A stretch of DNA of 64,000 nucleotides from Anopheles merus (Eukaryota > Arthropoda > Insecta > Diptera > Culicidae): positions 36,263,442-36,327,441 of the forward strand of contig NC_054082.1 of the NCBI RefSeq assembly GCF_017562075.2, given 5' to 3'. This document shows, one piece after another, positions 47,458-58,300 of this stretch (the stretch's first letter is position 1; the number at the start of each line of letters is the position of its first letter). The notes under the pieces are model-generated. The model was not told the origin of the DNA, made no database searches, and saw only the letters and a program-made list of their open reading frames with translations. The translations under genes were made by a program, and so were the position numbers.

Positions 47458-50400
47458 ATATGATGATGAACGAGCAGTGGGGTTAAAAAATATGAACTGA
47501 AAATTCATTCTTCCGGGCCGATTTGTCACCGGCACCCTGCTAATAACTTCTTCGCGTGGGAAAGCGCGCTTTCCGCTTATTACGTTTGGTTTGTTTGTAT
47601 TCGGCCCAAGTTTCTCATTCATTTAAGTGTTGCCCAGGGGGAGAGGAGGGGGGGGGAATTGTGTTTTCTATCTCCGTATTCAATACATACTTCGGTCGAC
47701 TGGAAAGGCTATTTGAATAAAGATTTATTAAGGTACCATTAGTCACCGTAAAGGGTTAACCAGCAGGCAAAGAGAAAGAGGTTGTGCACTCCGACGAAGA
47801 TGCTTCGTGGGGGGAGGGGGCCCTAATGACCTTCCGGCGAGTGTGGCCTCGGTATCGTTGCGGTATCATTTTGGAAATAAAATAAATCCCATCTCGATAC
47901 AGTAAGTGATGTGAAGAAAGTCGAAAGAAAAACAACGACAGCAAAATGGAAGTGAGTGAAAGGGGTTTTCTTCCACCACCACCCCTTTTCCACTCCCTTT
48001 CATCCTCTTTATGATCGTATCCCACACGCAGCACATTTTCCAAATTAGTTTCGAGCAAAGCCCATTAGCCTCGGCGGCCGTGCTGGTGAATGCTTCCTTC
48101 GAGAGCGGCCGGTGGGACAGTGCGTGTGGTGCGTCGTTTGGAATATTGTTTCAATCCGGGGCACGGCCGAAATGATACAGCACATATCTTGGGAATCCTT
48201 TTTTATTTGAGCTGAGCTTCGTTGATGCTGGACAACACACACACATACACCCATCAGTGGATGAGTGGCGCGATTTCACGTAATGGAATGTGACTGCGCG
48301 CGTATGGGAAGTAACGGAACGGGGCGCCAGATTTGTTGAGATTTTGTCCGAGTGCGGAAAATAAATTGCCCATTTCGCCCTCCCCGCCATCAGAGCTAAC
48401 GTTCGCTCGCGGCGGGCGTAAGGGTAACAGATGCTCGACTCGGAATCGCTTCCGTTCCGCCGTTCCGTCGTTAGGAACTGACGGTGTGGATTGCACGGAT
48501 GAGCGAGCGAGCTCCTGTCATTCCTCTTCCTAAATGGGGCTTTCTACATGGTAGAGGGATTACTTTTTCCCTTTTTTCGGGGAAAAGCTTGTACTATTTT
48601 CTTTGCTAAGTTCACCCATTGATGGCTTGCATTGCTGTACTGTGACGTTTCAACGAGCGTCTGAAACGTGCGTCGTTTTTACACACACGCACACACACAT
48701 GCACGAATGAGTGTAATCATCGAATGGCGGAAATATGCAAATGGACTCCACCCGCCTTGCCTAAAGCCGATGATTAATGCCCTTTTGGCTTCAGTTTGAC
48801 CGTGGTTGGATGGTTCAGCATGGGATAGATTTGTACCATTTGGGCCGCTGAGCAATGGGCTGAAATTCGCGGGCGGCCCAAACGCGCACATGATGCACCA
48901 CACACGCGCGGAATCATAAAAAGATGACGAGACTCTAGTCGTCTTACACATTTATTGCCATTACGTAAGGCACTTGTCCCTTAGCTGGGCTGGTTTGGTA
49001 AAGTACGCCACACGTAAACTCGCTGCTACTACTTAGGCGAAGATTTCGTGGAAACATTTCATAGCAAACGAGCCGTACGCCGTAATGGGTTGATGTGAGC
49101 AATGTGTGTATGAATCTGTATCATCTTGTCAGAATAAACAATTTTGCTTCATCACCGATGTGTACAGCGAATGGCCACAAACGAACTGGACCACACCAAT
49201 ACACACATCATTGCACTGTCAAGCATCATGCGTTGCTGGTGCCGATGATTCATCGGTGAGTTATTTTGCAGAGCGTGCAGTAAACAATGAATGACGAACA
49301 TGTTAATGAATAACACGTAGATGATATTTTATGTCACAAAATTAAACAATAGCAACAATCATTGGTGGAATCTCTTTTTCAAAAGGTGAATTGCATTGTG
49401 TATTTTGATCAACAGATTGCAATACGCATTTTTGGAATTTTCCAACACGTGATTTGTGGAAATTTGCAATTTTGTCAGTATCGGCTCGATTATTACTGCC
49501 ATTCTAGTAAATAATTTGTTGAAAAATAACTTGTTCCCATTTAATATTATAATAATTTTTATAGTAGACCATATTTATATTTGTGCATCAAGTTTACGTA
49601 CAGCACAATCTGGCGGTAGCTTGAATTTAACGAAAATGTACCTTATTAATTTTGTACATAACTATAGCTCATAAATACCATCTTAAAGGTAAAACAAAAA
49701 TATAAAAATAGTCAGCGAAGGTATACACACCACTTCATATACTCAGCAATCACCACAGATTGTATAGCCAGGTTTATAAATCTCGGGAAAATGGTATCTC
49801 ACCAGAGTAATCAAAGATCATAAAAGTGATGATGAAAATTTCTCTCACTCTCTCTTTACAAAATAAAATAATTTGTGATAAATACAAAAAATAAAATAAA
49901 TGTGAGCATGTATTTTTTTTAGATAATTTTAAGCTGCTGTTGTTAAAGATGCGTTTTTTGGCAGGAAAGGCTAAAAATGCTACAAAAAAAATATCACATA
50001 TGGGGACGCCTAGTACCGCGTACTGCAATGAATGTAAACATGTAAAACAAAAGACTGTTATTGTTGAAATGTTATTAAAATAAACCTTCAATAAATGCGT
50101 ACTCAAAGTATAAGAAGTGTTAAGTCTCATTAATTATGATAAATGGTGCTACAACACGCGTTGTGACACTCGCCCACCAGATCATGCGCTCAGCGTTTGT
50201 GTTAGATTATCAAAGTTTTTGAATAAACATCCATCATGTGATGAGGTCAATTTCTTGGAAGTTTCAGTATTTTTGTTGTGAAATCTTTGCACTCAAGTTG
50301 TTGCACTATTCTCATCTTTTAGTCTGCAACCTTTTTAATGTTTTTGTTTGTTAACTATTTATGAAACTCCTTAAGAAGGACTATGCTAGATGCACCATGC

Positions 50401-53400
50401 TCATCTGTTTAAAACGGGTAGAGTACCCGATACGACTCCGTGATCATATTCGACCCCTGCCAATATGTGGTCCCGTGTAGAATGCCAATGCATAGTTCTG
50501 CATGTAGAAGAGCAATGAAAGCTTCAAATATGGACGACTATTAGATCGCACTTGATCTATCTCCAATGTTTTTACCCTTATAATTAGGTCACCCTACTTA
50601 AGCACAACTTCAAGCACAACGTCACAACTTAAGCTAAGATACTCAAAAAAAAAAAATACAAAAAACAATCATTTTGGAGGTGCCCATTTCCTCACTGTCA
50701 TTTTCAAATCTTAATGGTCAAGGATGAATGGAAGATACTTTGAAATATTCCTAAACTTCGTAAATCGTAATTGCTTGCTTAAGTAATGCAACACACTCCT
50801 AAAATCTCTATCTCGAAAACACAATTGCAATGGCTTTTTAACATCAATCCATCATACTGCCGAACCGATCAAACCGACAGGAAATGGAATAATATTTAAT
50901 GTCGGATGGGAAATGTTTTCTTCCATTTGCTTATACACTGCGTGCCTGTGGTTTTGCGAAGGGTTTGCCAGTGTGAATAGTTTATTTAATCTTCCAGCCA
51001 AACTGCAGCCGGCCAAAAGGGTTGGTACACTGGGGAATGATTTCAATTTCGTCCCTCTCTCTCTCTCGCTCTCTGTTTCGATTGCAATGCCCTTACACAG
51101 CGTGCTGAATAGTAAACAGTATTTCGATGACGGATGGCTTCAATGGAGTAATTATATTTTGATGGCCTATCAACCAGGCAGCGGAAACTAGTTTGATTGC
51201 TGGTGCAACTATTAGGATGGTTTATGTTTTAATGTAAACACTTGGCGCAAATGCCCTTCTGCTGAAGTAATAACGTCAGGCTTTTGGTGCTTGAGGTTTA
51301 CATTGCACAATATGCAGCAGCGGTTGTGGTAACAGATAACAAGCCTTTTGCTCCGTGTCGTTTGCTATCTGTTTTTGGTGTTAATTTGTGAAGCAATCGA
51401 CACGAAAACCTTTCTTATCTAAAATACATGTCCAATCGATATTTTGTCATTCTAATCTACATTCCCCCCCCTAGCCGGTCTCGTAGTACAGTCGTCAACT
51501 CGTACGACTTAACAACATGCCCGTCATGGGTTCAAGCCCCAAATGGACCGTGCCGCCATACGTAGGACTGACTATCCTGCTATGGGGGGATCAATAAGTC
51601 AATGAAAGCCAAACCCACAAGTAGTGTGGTACAGGCAGGCCTTGACCGGCAACGGTTGTTGAGCCAAAAGAAGAAGAAGAAGAATCTACATTCCCACTGC
51701 GAAAGAATGCACATTTATCAGTTATTGCTCGCCTTACCACTGGTTCGTCGTTTATCATCGTTTATGATAACGGCAGCTGATGATGTCGAGGGCGTCGGTT
51801 CCATCAGTGCAGCGGTCATTGCATCAGCTTACACCACTTCAACGCACTGTGTGTCTCAATCGCAAGCAAAACAAACTACGATCGCACACACACACACACA
51901 TACACCACCACCAGCTAGTCGAGTCGTGTGGGTGGCACTACACACGGCCAACGCGAACGGTTGTAAACAGTGCGTCGAGACGAACGCGCCACAAAACGAT
52001 CCGGTTCGTTGGAACCGCTAACGAGTACTGACTTCACCGGTATGACCGGTTCCCGTCTAATCGAACTCATTCAAATGACAACATCGCCCGGTCCCCTTTT
52101 CCCCTTGGTCCGGCGAGGTGGCCAAACCCGTAGTCGGTTACGTTCACAAACACATACTCCCTGCTGTCTAGTCTCTCGAGAAGGTGAGATAAGACCTGCC
52201 GGTGGTTGCTATTGCCGGGGCGTTACTACGGCAACGGGTGGTAAGCACAGTGTGTGATTACGCGTGCGTTACACACGTAAAGAGTTGCGTTGGTGTGTGC
52301 GTTATACGCGTTTGAAACTGTGGGGGTTTAAAATCCGTTTAATCTACTTGCTTAATCCAGCGGAAATGTATTTACAAATTTCGCCGACCATAATCCATGC
52401 ACGAGTAAATACGTTTAACTGTGTTGCGAATGTTGGTGTAATAGGCGTTTCCGCTTGAAGATGACAAAAAAAGAAAATAACGAAAAAGAAACAAGGGACG
52501 CAGCTAGATTAAGATGGTGAACCTATCTTTTGGACGAAAGGGATGAAACGCAGGCACACATCGCCGCTTTCACTGTCATGCCGGATCGTAAAACAATCAG
52601 ATCGAAAATCCCTATTTATAGTGAAGCGAGGAAATGTGGGATGAGATTTTTGTTGTTGCTTCCATTTTTTTTTTTACTATCCGGTTGGTCTTTGGCGGGG
52701 TCGTAAATATTGTACCCTCCCTGTACATAATTGATTACGGCATGCGATACAACATGCGTGTGATGGAATTTTTCGGCTGCTTGCGTGTTGATTCATTTGT
52801 GTTGCGGCAATGATGGCTTTATGGCCCAGGGACAAAACGTAGCATTGTTGTGGGTTTGGTAATGGTTAAAAAAAATAATGATAAAAAAAAAATAATCAAC
52901 GCTTTAAACAGATTTTTTTTAATGTTGTTTCAAATTGTGCTTCGGCTGTTCAGGAGGGAATAAAAACTATTATTTAGTGTAAAGTTGAAACACCATAAAT
53001 ACCAAGTAAAAGGAACGCACTGAAAGAAAGTTTGGCACCATAAAGTAAACTCTACTTTAAATGATTCCATTTGACACATTTTGTACATTGTTGGTGACTC
53101 TATTAAGGCTTCGACAATGTTGTAGTTGTTTACGCTTTACTTAGCCACGTGTAAAAATTTCTTGCGGTGAAAATATCTACACAGAACCCAAATAATAATA
53201 AATGTTAAATAATAATATATCGCGAAAATAATTAACCAACATAATAGTAAATTAACTAAACAAGACGGAAATACATTGCGCTGCTAAAAGACACGATTGA
53301 CACCAATACATGCAAGCGTAAATAAGCAAAGATACGACGCGTGTGTGTGCTTTCCTAGTATACACATAAATTGCAGGTGCTGGTGCAGCAAAATCCCCGT

Positions 53401-55391
53401 TTTCTATTGTTTGAATGGATGGTTGTTTGATGAATCACTTGGCTCAGTCTACTCCTCCACTCTGCAGTCAGTGAATCAACCGTTACGGCGTGACACAACA
53501 TCAGTGCTAAGCGTTTACAGCGTTTACAGCGTGTGGTGCTATCAGCCTAAGCGAGTGCTTTCCCGATTTTTTTGCTCCAACGTCTGATAGTGCAAGCAGT
53601 GTAAGTGGTAAACAACCATGCGCTTCGCTTCCACATACACACAACAAATACAAACACACGCACACACAAACACTAACCACCGACACTTACCGTAATACTG
53701 TGGCCGAGGGTAGGGTTGCTTGCGAGACGCTTCGGAAGTACTCTGCGGAGAGTGCATCGGAGCTGCGAACGGTTCGTGTGCTGCATTAGTATCAGCGTAT
53801 TACGTTACATTCAATGGGGTTTTTTTTTTTGTTTGAGACGGGGTGGCAGCCACGGCAGCATGGGTAAATGGGCGAAACAATTGATATGCTTTTTGCTAAG
53901 CATGGTTACCAGCGTAAGCTGCACACGTGGCAGCAGGCAGGCATTAGCGAGTTAACGGGAAAGCCAAATGCACCTCCAAGGGGGAGAAAGAGAAGCTGCA
54001 ATCGAAGCACCATCAGGTAGTGGAGCAGTTTTAAGTGATTAAAAACTGTACACACATCCCCGGGGACGAAGCGGAAGCAAATTAATGAAATCAACTTAAG
54101 CAAAAGTGGCAGTTTTCGGTGCACTTTAATGCAATTGATTACGTACCAAGCGTGTCAAATGAAGAGCATGATGAATCGTAACAAAAATGTATAAATCTTC
54201 TTCATCCATGATGCCATTCAACGCCAAATTGTTGACAACAGGAAGGACAATTTGATTTGACAAAATTTTCCTCTACAATGGGAATAAATCACCGGTAAGA
54301 AAGGGGAAAGTTTGACCCATTTGTCTTCGCTTTGTTTGAGGGGACAGTGGCGATACAAAATCAAAAACACACACATACACAATCTTTAATCGTGCCAGCA
54401 TCACATTTCATTCTACTGTTTCTTGTGCGCTTAGTAAGAGATATTCAAATCTTTGATAACCGTCACACGCACCGAAAATAGCGTCCACGAAAGTGCAATC
54501 ACTAAGCTAAAGAGGTGTGTGACGTGTGCGAATGTGTGTGTGTGTGTGAGTGATGCAAAAAAGAAGAAGGCAGAAAGTACCCAAACGGCGAACCAAAATC
54601 CGGCAGAAGATTATTTATAAAACCATACCCCGACGCAAAGAAGAATGCTGCTCGCGTAAACATAAACGCATCGCGGGCGGTGCGAGCGACCCCGAAGGGG
54701 TGGAACTAATCTGCCTCCGACCGAGCCGATCGGGCCGGGGAAGGGCCGGCACTCTTCGGATTCGTGCCTGTCCGTGCTAAACCAGAGTTCGTGTGGATTG
54801 TTTTTTTATTCTTCCCCGAAACTTCGATAGGCGGCAGGAAACGGGGGCCGCACGGGGGTTGGTGTATGGAGTAAACAATGGTGATCCTCATCGAAGAGAG
54901 CGATGATGATGATGATGAAGCGTGCGTTCGTGCGTACGGGTGAAAGATATACACGCGCGCTGTGCGGGTGGGGAAAATTAACAGCAATACAAATTGGGAA
55001 CAGGTTGCCATTTTTCCGAGCTCGTGTCGGGGACACGCGCGGGGGGAAGCGAAGGAAGCCGGTTGCATTGGCCTTTCCGTCGATTGTTGTAATAATTCAC
55101 ACCGATTCACACCTCCATTGTAAAGGCTTTCAGGGAGGGTTTTAGTAAAAGATGTAGTGTTAGTAATATAAATAGTGGCACACTCATTAGCATAACTCAC
55201 AAAAATCGTTCAAAAAAATGGGCCATGTTTTAGATGAGTAGGAGAGAAACAGTGTGAGAGGAGAGAAAGAGAGCAAGAACATTGAACGTACTTTTCACTT
55301 TCCATCGCACTTGATCTTGCTGTTGCTGGGAGGTATGCTGCTGGTTCGGTGGTTGTAGCTGCTGCGTTTGCAAATGCTGTGCGTGATACAT
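35769..55391 (-). CDS. stomatin/MEC-2-like SPFH (band 7) membrane protein
   Basis: Four minus-strand coding exons: 55292-55391, 53691-53762, 36264-36780 and 35769-36165. Introns are 1.5 kb, 16.9 kb and 98 bp; phases agree at every junction, total 1086 nt, 361 aa. Exon 1 starts MYHAQHLQTQQLQPPNQQ, a Gln-rich tail. A hydrophobic hairpin follows (residues about 68-90, VLATVCSIVLMVLTLPISLF) with the conserved proline, then the SPFH domain: EYERAVIFRLGRLRSGGARG, PCIDNYCKVDLRT, DSVTVSVDAVVYYRI, VERVEIKDVSLPDSLQRSMA, and helical AEAEAAREARAKVIAAEGE. The C-terminus is Pro/Thr/Ser-rich. Stomatins sit on the cytoplasmic face of lipid-ordered membrane, oligomerise and regulate channels; MEC-2 acts in touch sensing. 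Exons 3 and 4 are certain; exons 1 and 2 are inferred from splice sites and phase. Confidence 0.85.
36264..36780 (-). CDS. stomatin-like gene, exon 3 (hairpin and SPFH core)
   Basis: Acceptor CCCTCAAAACAG above 36780 and donor GAT/GTAAGT below 36264. Encodes the membrane hairpin and most of the SPFH domain. The open frame runs a little further up into intron sequence (MNSPLPF..), so an alternative start there cannot be excluded. Confidence 0.95.
38056..38070 (+). promoter_or_regulatory. CTCF consensus motif
   Basis: CCACCAGGTGGCGCT fits the conserved CTCF consensus CCASYAGRKGGCRS at its first 13 positions. It lies in the large intron near the 3' half of the stomatin-like gene, in AT-rich DNA, and has the same orientation as the weaker motif at 28481. 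Confidence 0.55.
39859..39889 (+). repeat. run of 31 G
   Basis: Uninterrupted G tract, followed by an 18-bp sequence (TTTTGGTGGACGGTTGGT) repeated in tandem at about 39917-39951. Such a tract can fold into G-quadruplexes and is also a common site of sequencing error, so the exact length is uncertain. Confidence 0.9.
40764..40814 (-). CDS. possible first coding exon with signal peptide
   Basis: The minus-strand ATG at 40814 encodes MIFSRKVESVVSLLLVV and runs directly into a good donor, GTC/GTAAGT. A TCAGT initiator-like sequence lies upstream on the same strand at 41072-41068. The phase is 0, so it does not fit exon 3 of the stomatin-like gene (which needs phase 1). It could begin a separate secreted-protein gene whose further exons I could not find. 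Confidence 0.3.
43835..43859. promoter_or_regulatory. imperfect inverted repeat upstream of the small-peptide gene
   Basis: TTAGGGCGCCTT and AAGGCGCTAA flank a single G, about 40 bp upstream of the TATA box at 43899. It may be a protein-binding site or a chance hairpin. Confidence 0.3.
43899..43905 (+). promoter_or_regulatory. TATA box of the small-peptide gene
   Basis: TATAAAG, about 80 bp before the ATG at 43981. A start site near 43930 would leave a leader of about 50 nt. No perfect TCAGT initiator is present; CATCG at 43929 is the nearest candidate. Confidence 0.5.
43981..44082 (+). CDS. probable small secreted peptide, 33 aa
   Basis: ATG in a good insect context (GTAAAAATG). MNQLKLISLIYLASLTA forms a compact signal peptide; the remaining RDLNLCPGGRRMHAVY includes GGRR, a possible dibasic processing site with a glycine that could donate an amide. 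A TATA box lies 80 bp upstream, and the first AATAAA downstream is at 44292, so promoter, leader, frame and poly(A) signal fit a short intronless transcript of about 380 nt. It lies on the plus strand within an intron of the minus-strand stomatin-like gene. One cysteine only, so no classic defensin fold. I recognise no family. It could also be exon 1 of something longer, though no good donor follows before the stop. Confidence 0.4.
   Translation: MNQLKLISLIYLASLTARDLNLCPGGRRMHAVY
44292..44297 (+). terminator. poly(A) signal AATAAA of the small-peptide gene
   Basis: Hexamer 210 bp after the stop at 44082, in the sequence GCACAATAAAAAACC. It is consistent with the end of a short transcript starting near 43930. 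Confidence 0.4.
47419..47456 (+). repeat. (CA)n microsatellite
   Basis: About 19 CA units with one CT interruption near the left end. Confidence 0.95.
51454..51695 (+). mobile_element. tRNA-derived SINE copy 4
   Basis: Core from 51472 (TAGCCGGTCTCG) to an (AAG)n tail ending near 51682. The duplication AATCTACATTCCC is at 51454-51466 and 51683-51695. A few extra C residues separate the left duplication from the core. It lies inside the large intron of the stomatin-like gene, on the opposite strand. Confidence 0.92.
53691..53762 (-). CDS. stomatin-like gene, exon 2
   Basis: Acceptor CGTTCGCAG and donor TACG/GTAAGT bound 72 nt encoding (T)PMHSPQSTSEASRKQPYPRP and then QYY plus one base, in phase 1 at both sides, exactly as exons 1 and 3 require. 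It lies in the N-terminal cytoplasmic tail, which varies among stomatin homologues. Confidence 0.7.
55292..55391 (-). CDS. stomatin-like gene, exon 1
   Basis: The ATG at 55391 opens a Gln-rich run (MYHAQHLQTQQLQPPNQQHT to QVRWKVK) and ends before the donor GTACGT with one base over. Upstream on the minus strand, an acceptor-like AAATTTCAG (about 55462) and a donor-like CTC/GTAAGT (about 55617) suggest a 5'-UTR intron. Other first exons could exist, as is common for this family. Confidence 0.6.
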
Positions 55392-55399
55392 CGTTTCGG

Positions 55400-58300
55400 G
55401 GGTGATTTGTGAGGAGTTTTTTGTTCGTTGAATTTGTGTTCTATTTCACGTTAACGGAGCTGAAATTTCACGGTATGATCACCACCAATCATCGATAGAG
55501 GCTAACGCAAAGCTTATCGTGTCGAATAAAACATCTTTTACGTTTCGTGTAGCTACAAGCAACCACTTCCTACCGATCACTAATGACAATTACACAAAAC
55601 GATCGACACTAACTTACGAGCAGTGCTAACAGGGGGACGTATTTTCGTTAGCAAACTTTCAAATAACGCAAGTGAACAGTACTTAAGCACGAACGATCAA
55701 AATCACGCGCACACGAGAGCAGCGAGCAGCAGCACACGCTTCGTTATCTTTCACCGGCGACTCCGTTGACAGGACTGTGTCCTCTGATAGGCACGGTACG
55801 CACGCACCCAGCATCAGCAGCATCGGTCGGCGTACCAAACGGAACGCGGCGCTTCGCATTGTCATCGGTTTTCGCGCCTCGGCGCATTCGCGTGCTGTCC
55901 CGCTGTCTCGAGATGTTCGAGGAGACTCTCAAGGAAGCGTACTCTCGAGGCGACCAGAGCGCGAACAGCGGCAGCTACAGTGGTGGCTGTTACGCTAGCA
56001 GCGTTTTCGTCAGCCGTGTCTGTTGCTCTCCCGAAACTCGTCCCGACCTAATAAACCATTACTCTTTTATCGCCTGGCACACTTTTTCCTAGCGCCAGCA
56101 CTGTGCCGCGTAAAGTGTTTCCATCTTCGAGTCGGGATGGGACCGAATCTTCTTCGGTGGTATTTCATCGTTTCCCAACGGTGCGAGAGCACGCCTGTGG
56201 ACGGCCACGACGGCTCTCTCGACTCTACACTCGGGCAGCAGATTTTCCACCAGCGCCGTAGTCATCGTCCGCTGCTTTACGATGCTTTCGTGAGCGGGAG
56301 ATTCTTTTGTTTTTCGGCCGTTCGGCGCGCCCCAACCCGCCTACCAACCGGGCACTTGTTAATGGGTTTTGTTTCTTTTTAGTGGGTTTTTTTAGAATTT
56401 CTCCCCACATCCCTCAATACCTTCTATGAGAGTAGAATAGAGTGGATAGAGTGGGATACACACAAAAGGGGCACCGTATGAAAGAGAATGATTCTGCTTA
56501 CTCTTTTATGTCGCGCGGTCGAGAACGGGGAGGGAGATTTGAGGGAAAACTCCCTTCATTAGATTGTATCATGGGCATGGTGGTCCTTCGGCTAGACGGT
56601 GCGACCAAGGGGCGAAATCTTTGCATATACCTGAAATTTATACACCCACTGCTCCATGGGGAACGTAGTTTTACAGTGGTTGAGAAAATAATAGGGTAAT
56701 TTGCCAAACATTCCATCCAATGCATTGGAAGCATCCAAAGTATTATATTTGTTTCAGATAGACAATATTCATGTTATGTGTGTCTAGTATACTTAACTAT
56801 TGTTGGAAAAATAATATGTTTATTTTATTTTAGAGAGAAAAATGATGAGTAATGACAAGAAATAATTATTTATTATTATTTTTATTATTTATTATTTTTA
56901 TTATTTTTTTATAATTTTTATTATTATTTTTTTAGAAACTATTGCAATTTTTGCACATGGTTGGTTTTTATATTTTTTAGATGCTTCCCATATTGTTTTG
57001 GTGTGTTTCTACGATTTTTTGGTCGTTTCCTAGATTTTTTTGGTTCAATTATATTGATATCTAATCAGACGATACCAATAAATTATGGGAATGTACCAAA
57101 TGGGATGGGATACGATGAATAAATTGTAAGACGAGCTCAAAAAATGGGAACTGACCAATAAATCGTAGGAAACCCTGTATCAAAAACTCAAAATTGTATT
57201 AGTGCACTCTTTAAATCCAATTATTGCACGCTTTCCAACACACTCAAATAGACCAAAAAAGAACCCTGAAATGAATGTTTTTTCTATCTTAATTCTATCT
57301 TAATTCAAGCCGGAATTCGGTAAAATAAGTAGCAAACTTACGCCGGCTGCCGCACACCATTGGTAAACGAAACACTGTCAAAATGGTGTCACGATGAAAA
57401 AAGGAGACTTTGGGCTGCGCAATGAAATGGGATCGAGGTGCCCTCTTTGTTCCAATTATCAAACAGTGGACTAAAATGTGTTTTTCTCACAAAAACTCAA
57501 CTTTTTTTATTCCTTACCGTGAGAATAAACGACATTTGTTTGATTTCAATCAACATATACAGTTTAAGTGAAATACAGCGTGAAATAATCCTTATTTTGT
57601 GTGGCACAATTCTTAGCGGTTTAGCTAACAAATCCATTCGTTTTGATCAAAATTATTCGAAATATTGTTTTTGCGTTAAAAAATCCAAAAAGTGTTATTT
57701 AAAAAAAACTAGTGGAAATTTTGTCAGAAATACTCAATATTTAGGGTAAAATGATAGCCTTCACCAATGTTTTATTTTGTTAAATACGTTTTATTTGTGA
57801 GTCTCTTTAGTCGATTAGCCAGTTAAAAATTATAAGCTTGCATATGGTCATGAAAACTTGCAAGATGTTAATGCTTTTGAATTGTACATTAGTTTTTTTC
57901 TTATTTTATACCGTTATGTTTATGTTTTCGACGATTTCAATACGGTTTATTAATTTTTTATGGAATAATTTAAATTAAAAAATACATTAAAAAAGCCTTA
58001 ATTATTTATGTTGACATGCATAAAAATAGTTATTTAGAAATGTTCTAAAGCTACGTTCCATCTGTTGTTACATAAACCAATTTTCTATTATTCCATTCCA
58101 AACAGCATGATCATTTGAGAAAATAATGTAAAAGTAGATAATAGTAAAATACGGCATCAATAAATTCAACGGTAAACACTAAACATAAAAACTATTAATT
58201 TATAAAGATGATTTTTTTATCCATTACTGTAATAACGGCAACACTCCTCACGGTTTTGTTCACGAATGGATGATCCGAACACTAGAGCAGAATCATTCTG

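Larger units (their letters stand above)
36781..53690 (-). other. large intron of the stomatin-like gene (about 16.9 kb)
   Basis: AT-rich with GC-rich islands at 40.7-42.1, 44.2, 45.1-45.7 and 46.6-48.5 kb. It holds a CTCF motif, a run of 31 G, an exon-like minus-strand signal sequence at 40764-40814, a probable small-peptide gene on the opposite strand, (CGA)n at about 45213-45232 and (GTC)n at 45367-45387, (CA)n at 47419-47456, and a SINE. Between 38.1-39.6 and 42.2-43.7 kb I see nothing but AT-rich DNA. Confidence 0.7.

Noticed and set aside
49774..50130. 118-codon minus-strand frame
   Set aside because: AT-rich DNA gives Phe/Ile/Leu/Ser-rich frames of this length by chance; no domain and no conserved-looking pattern.
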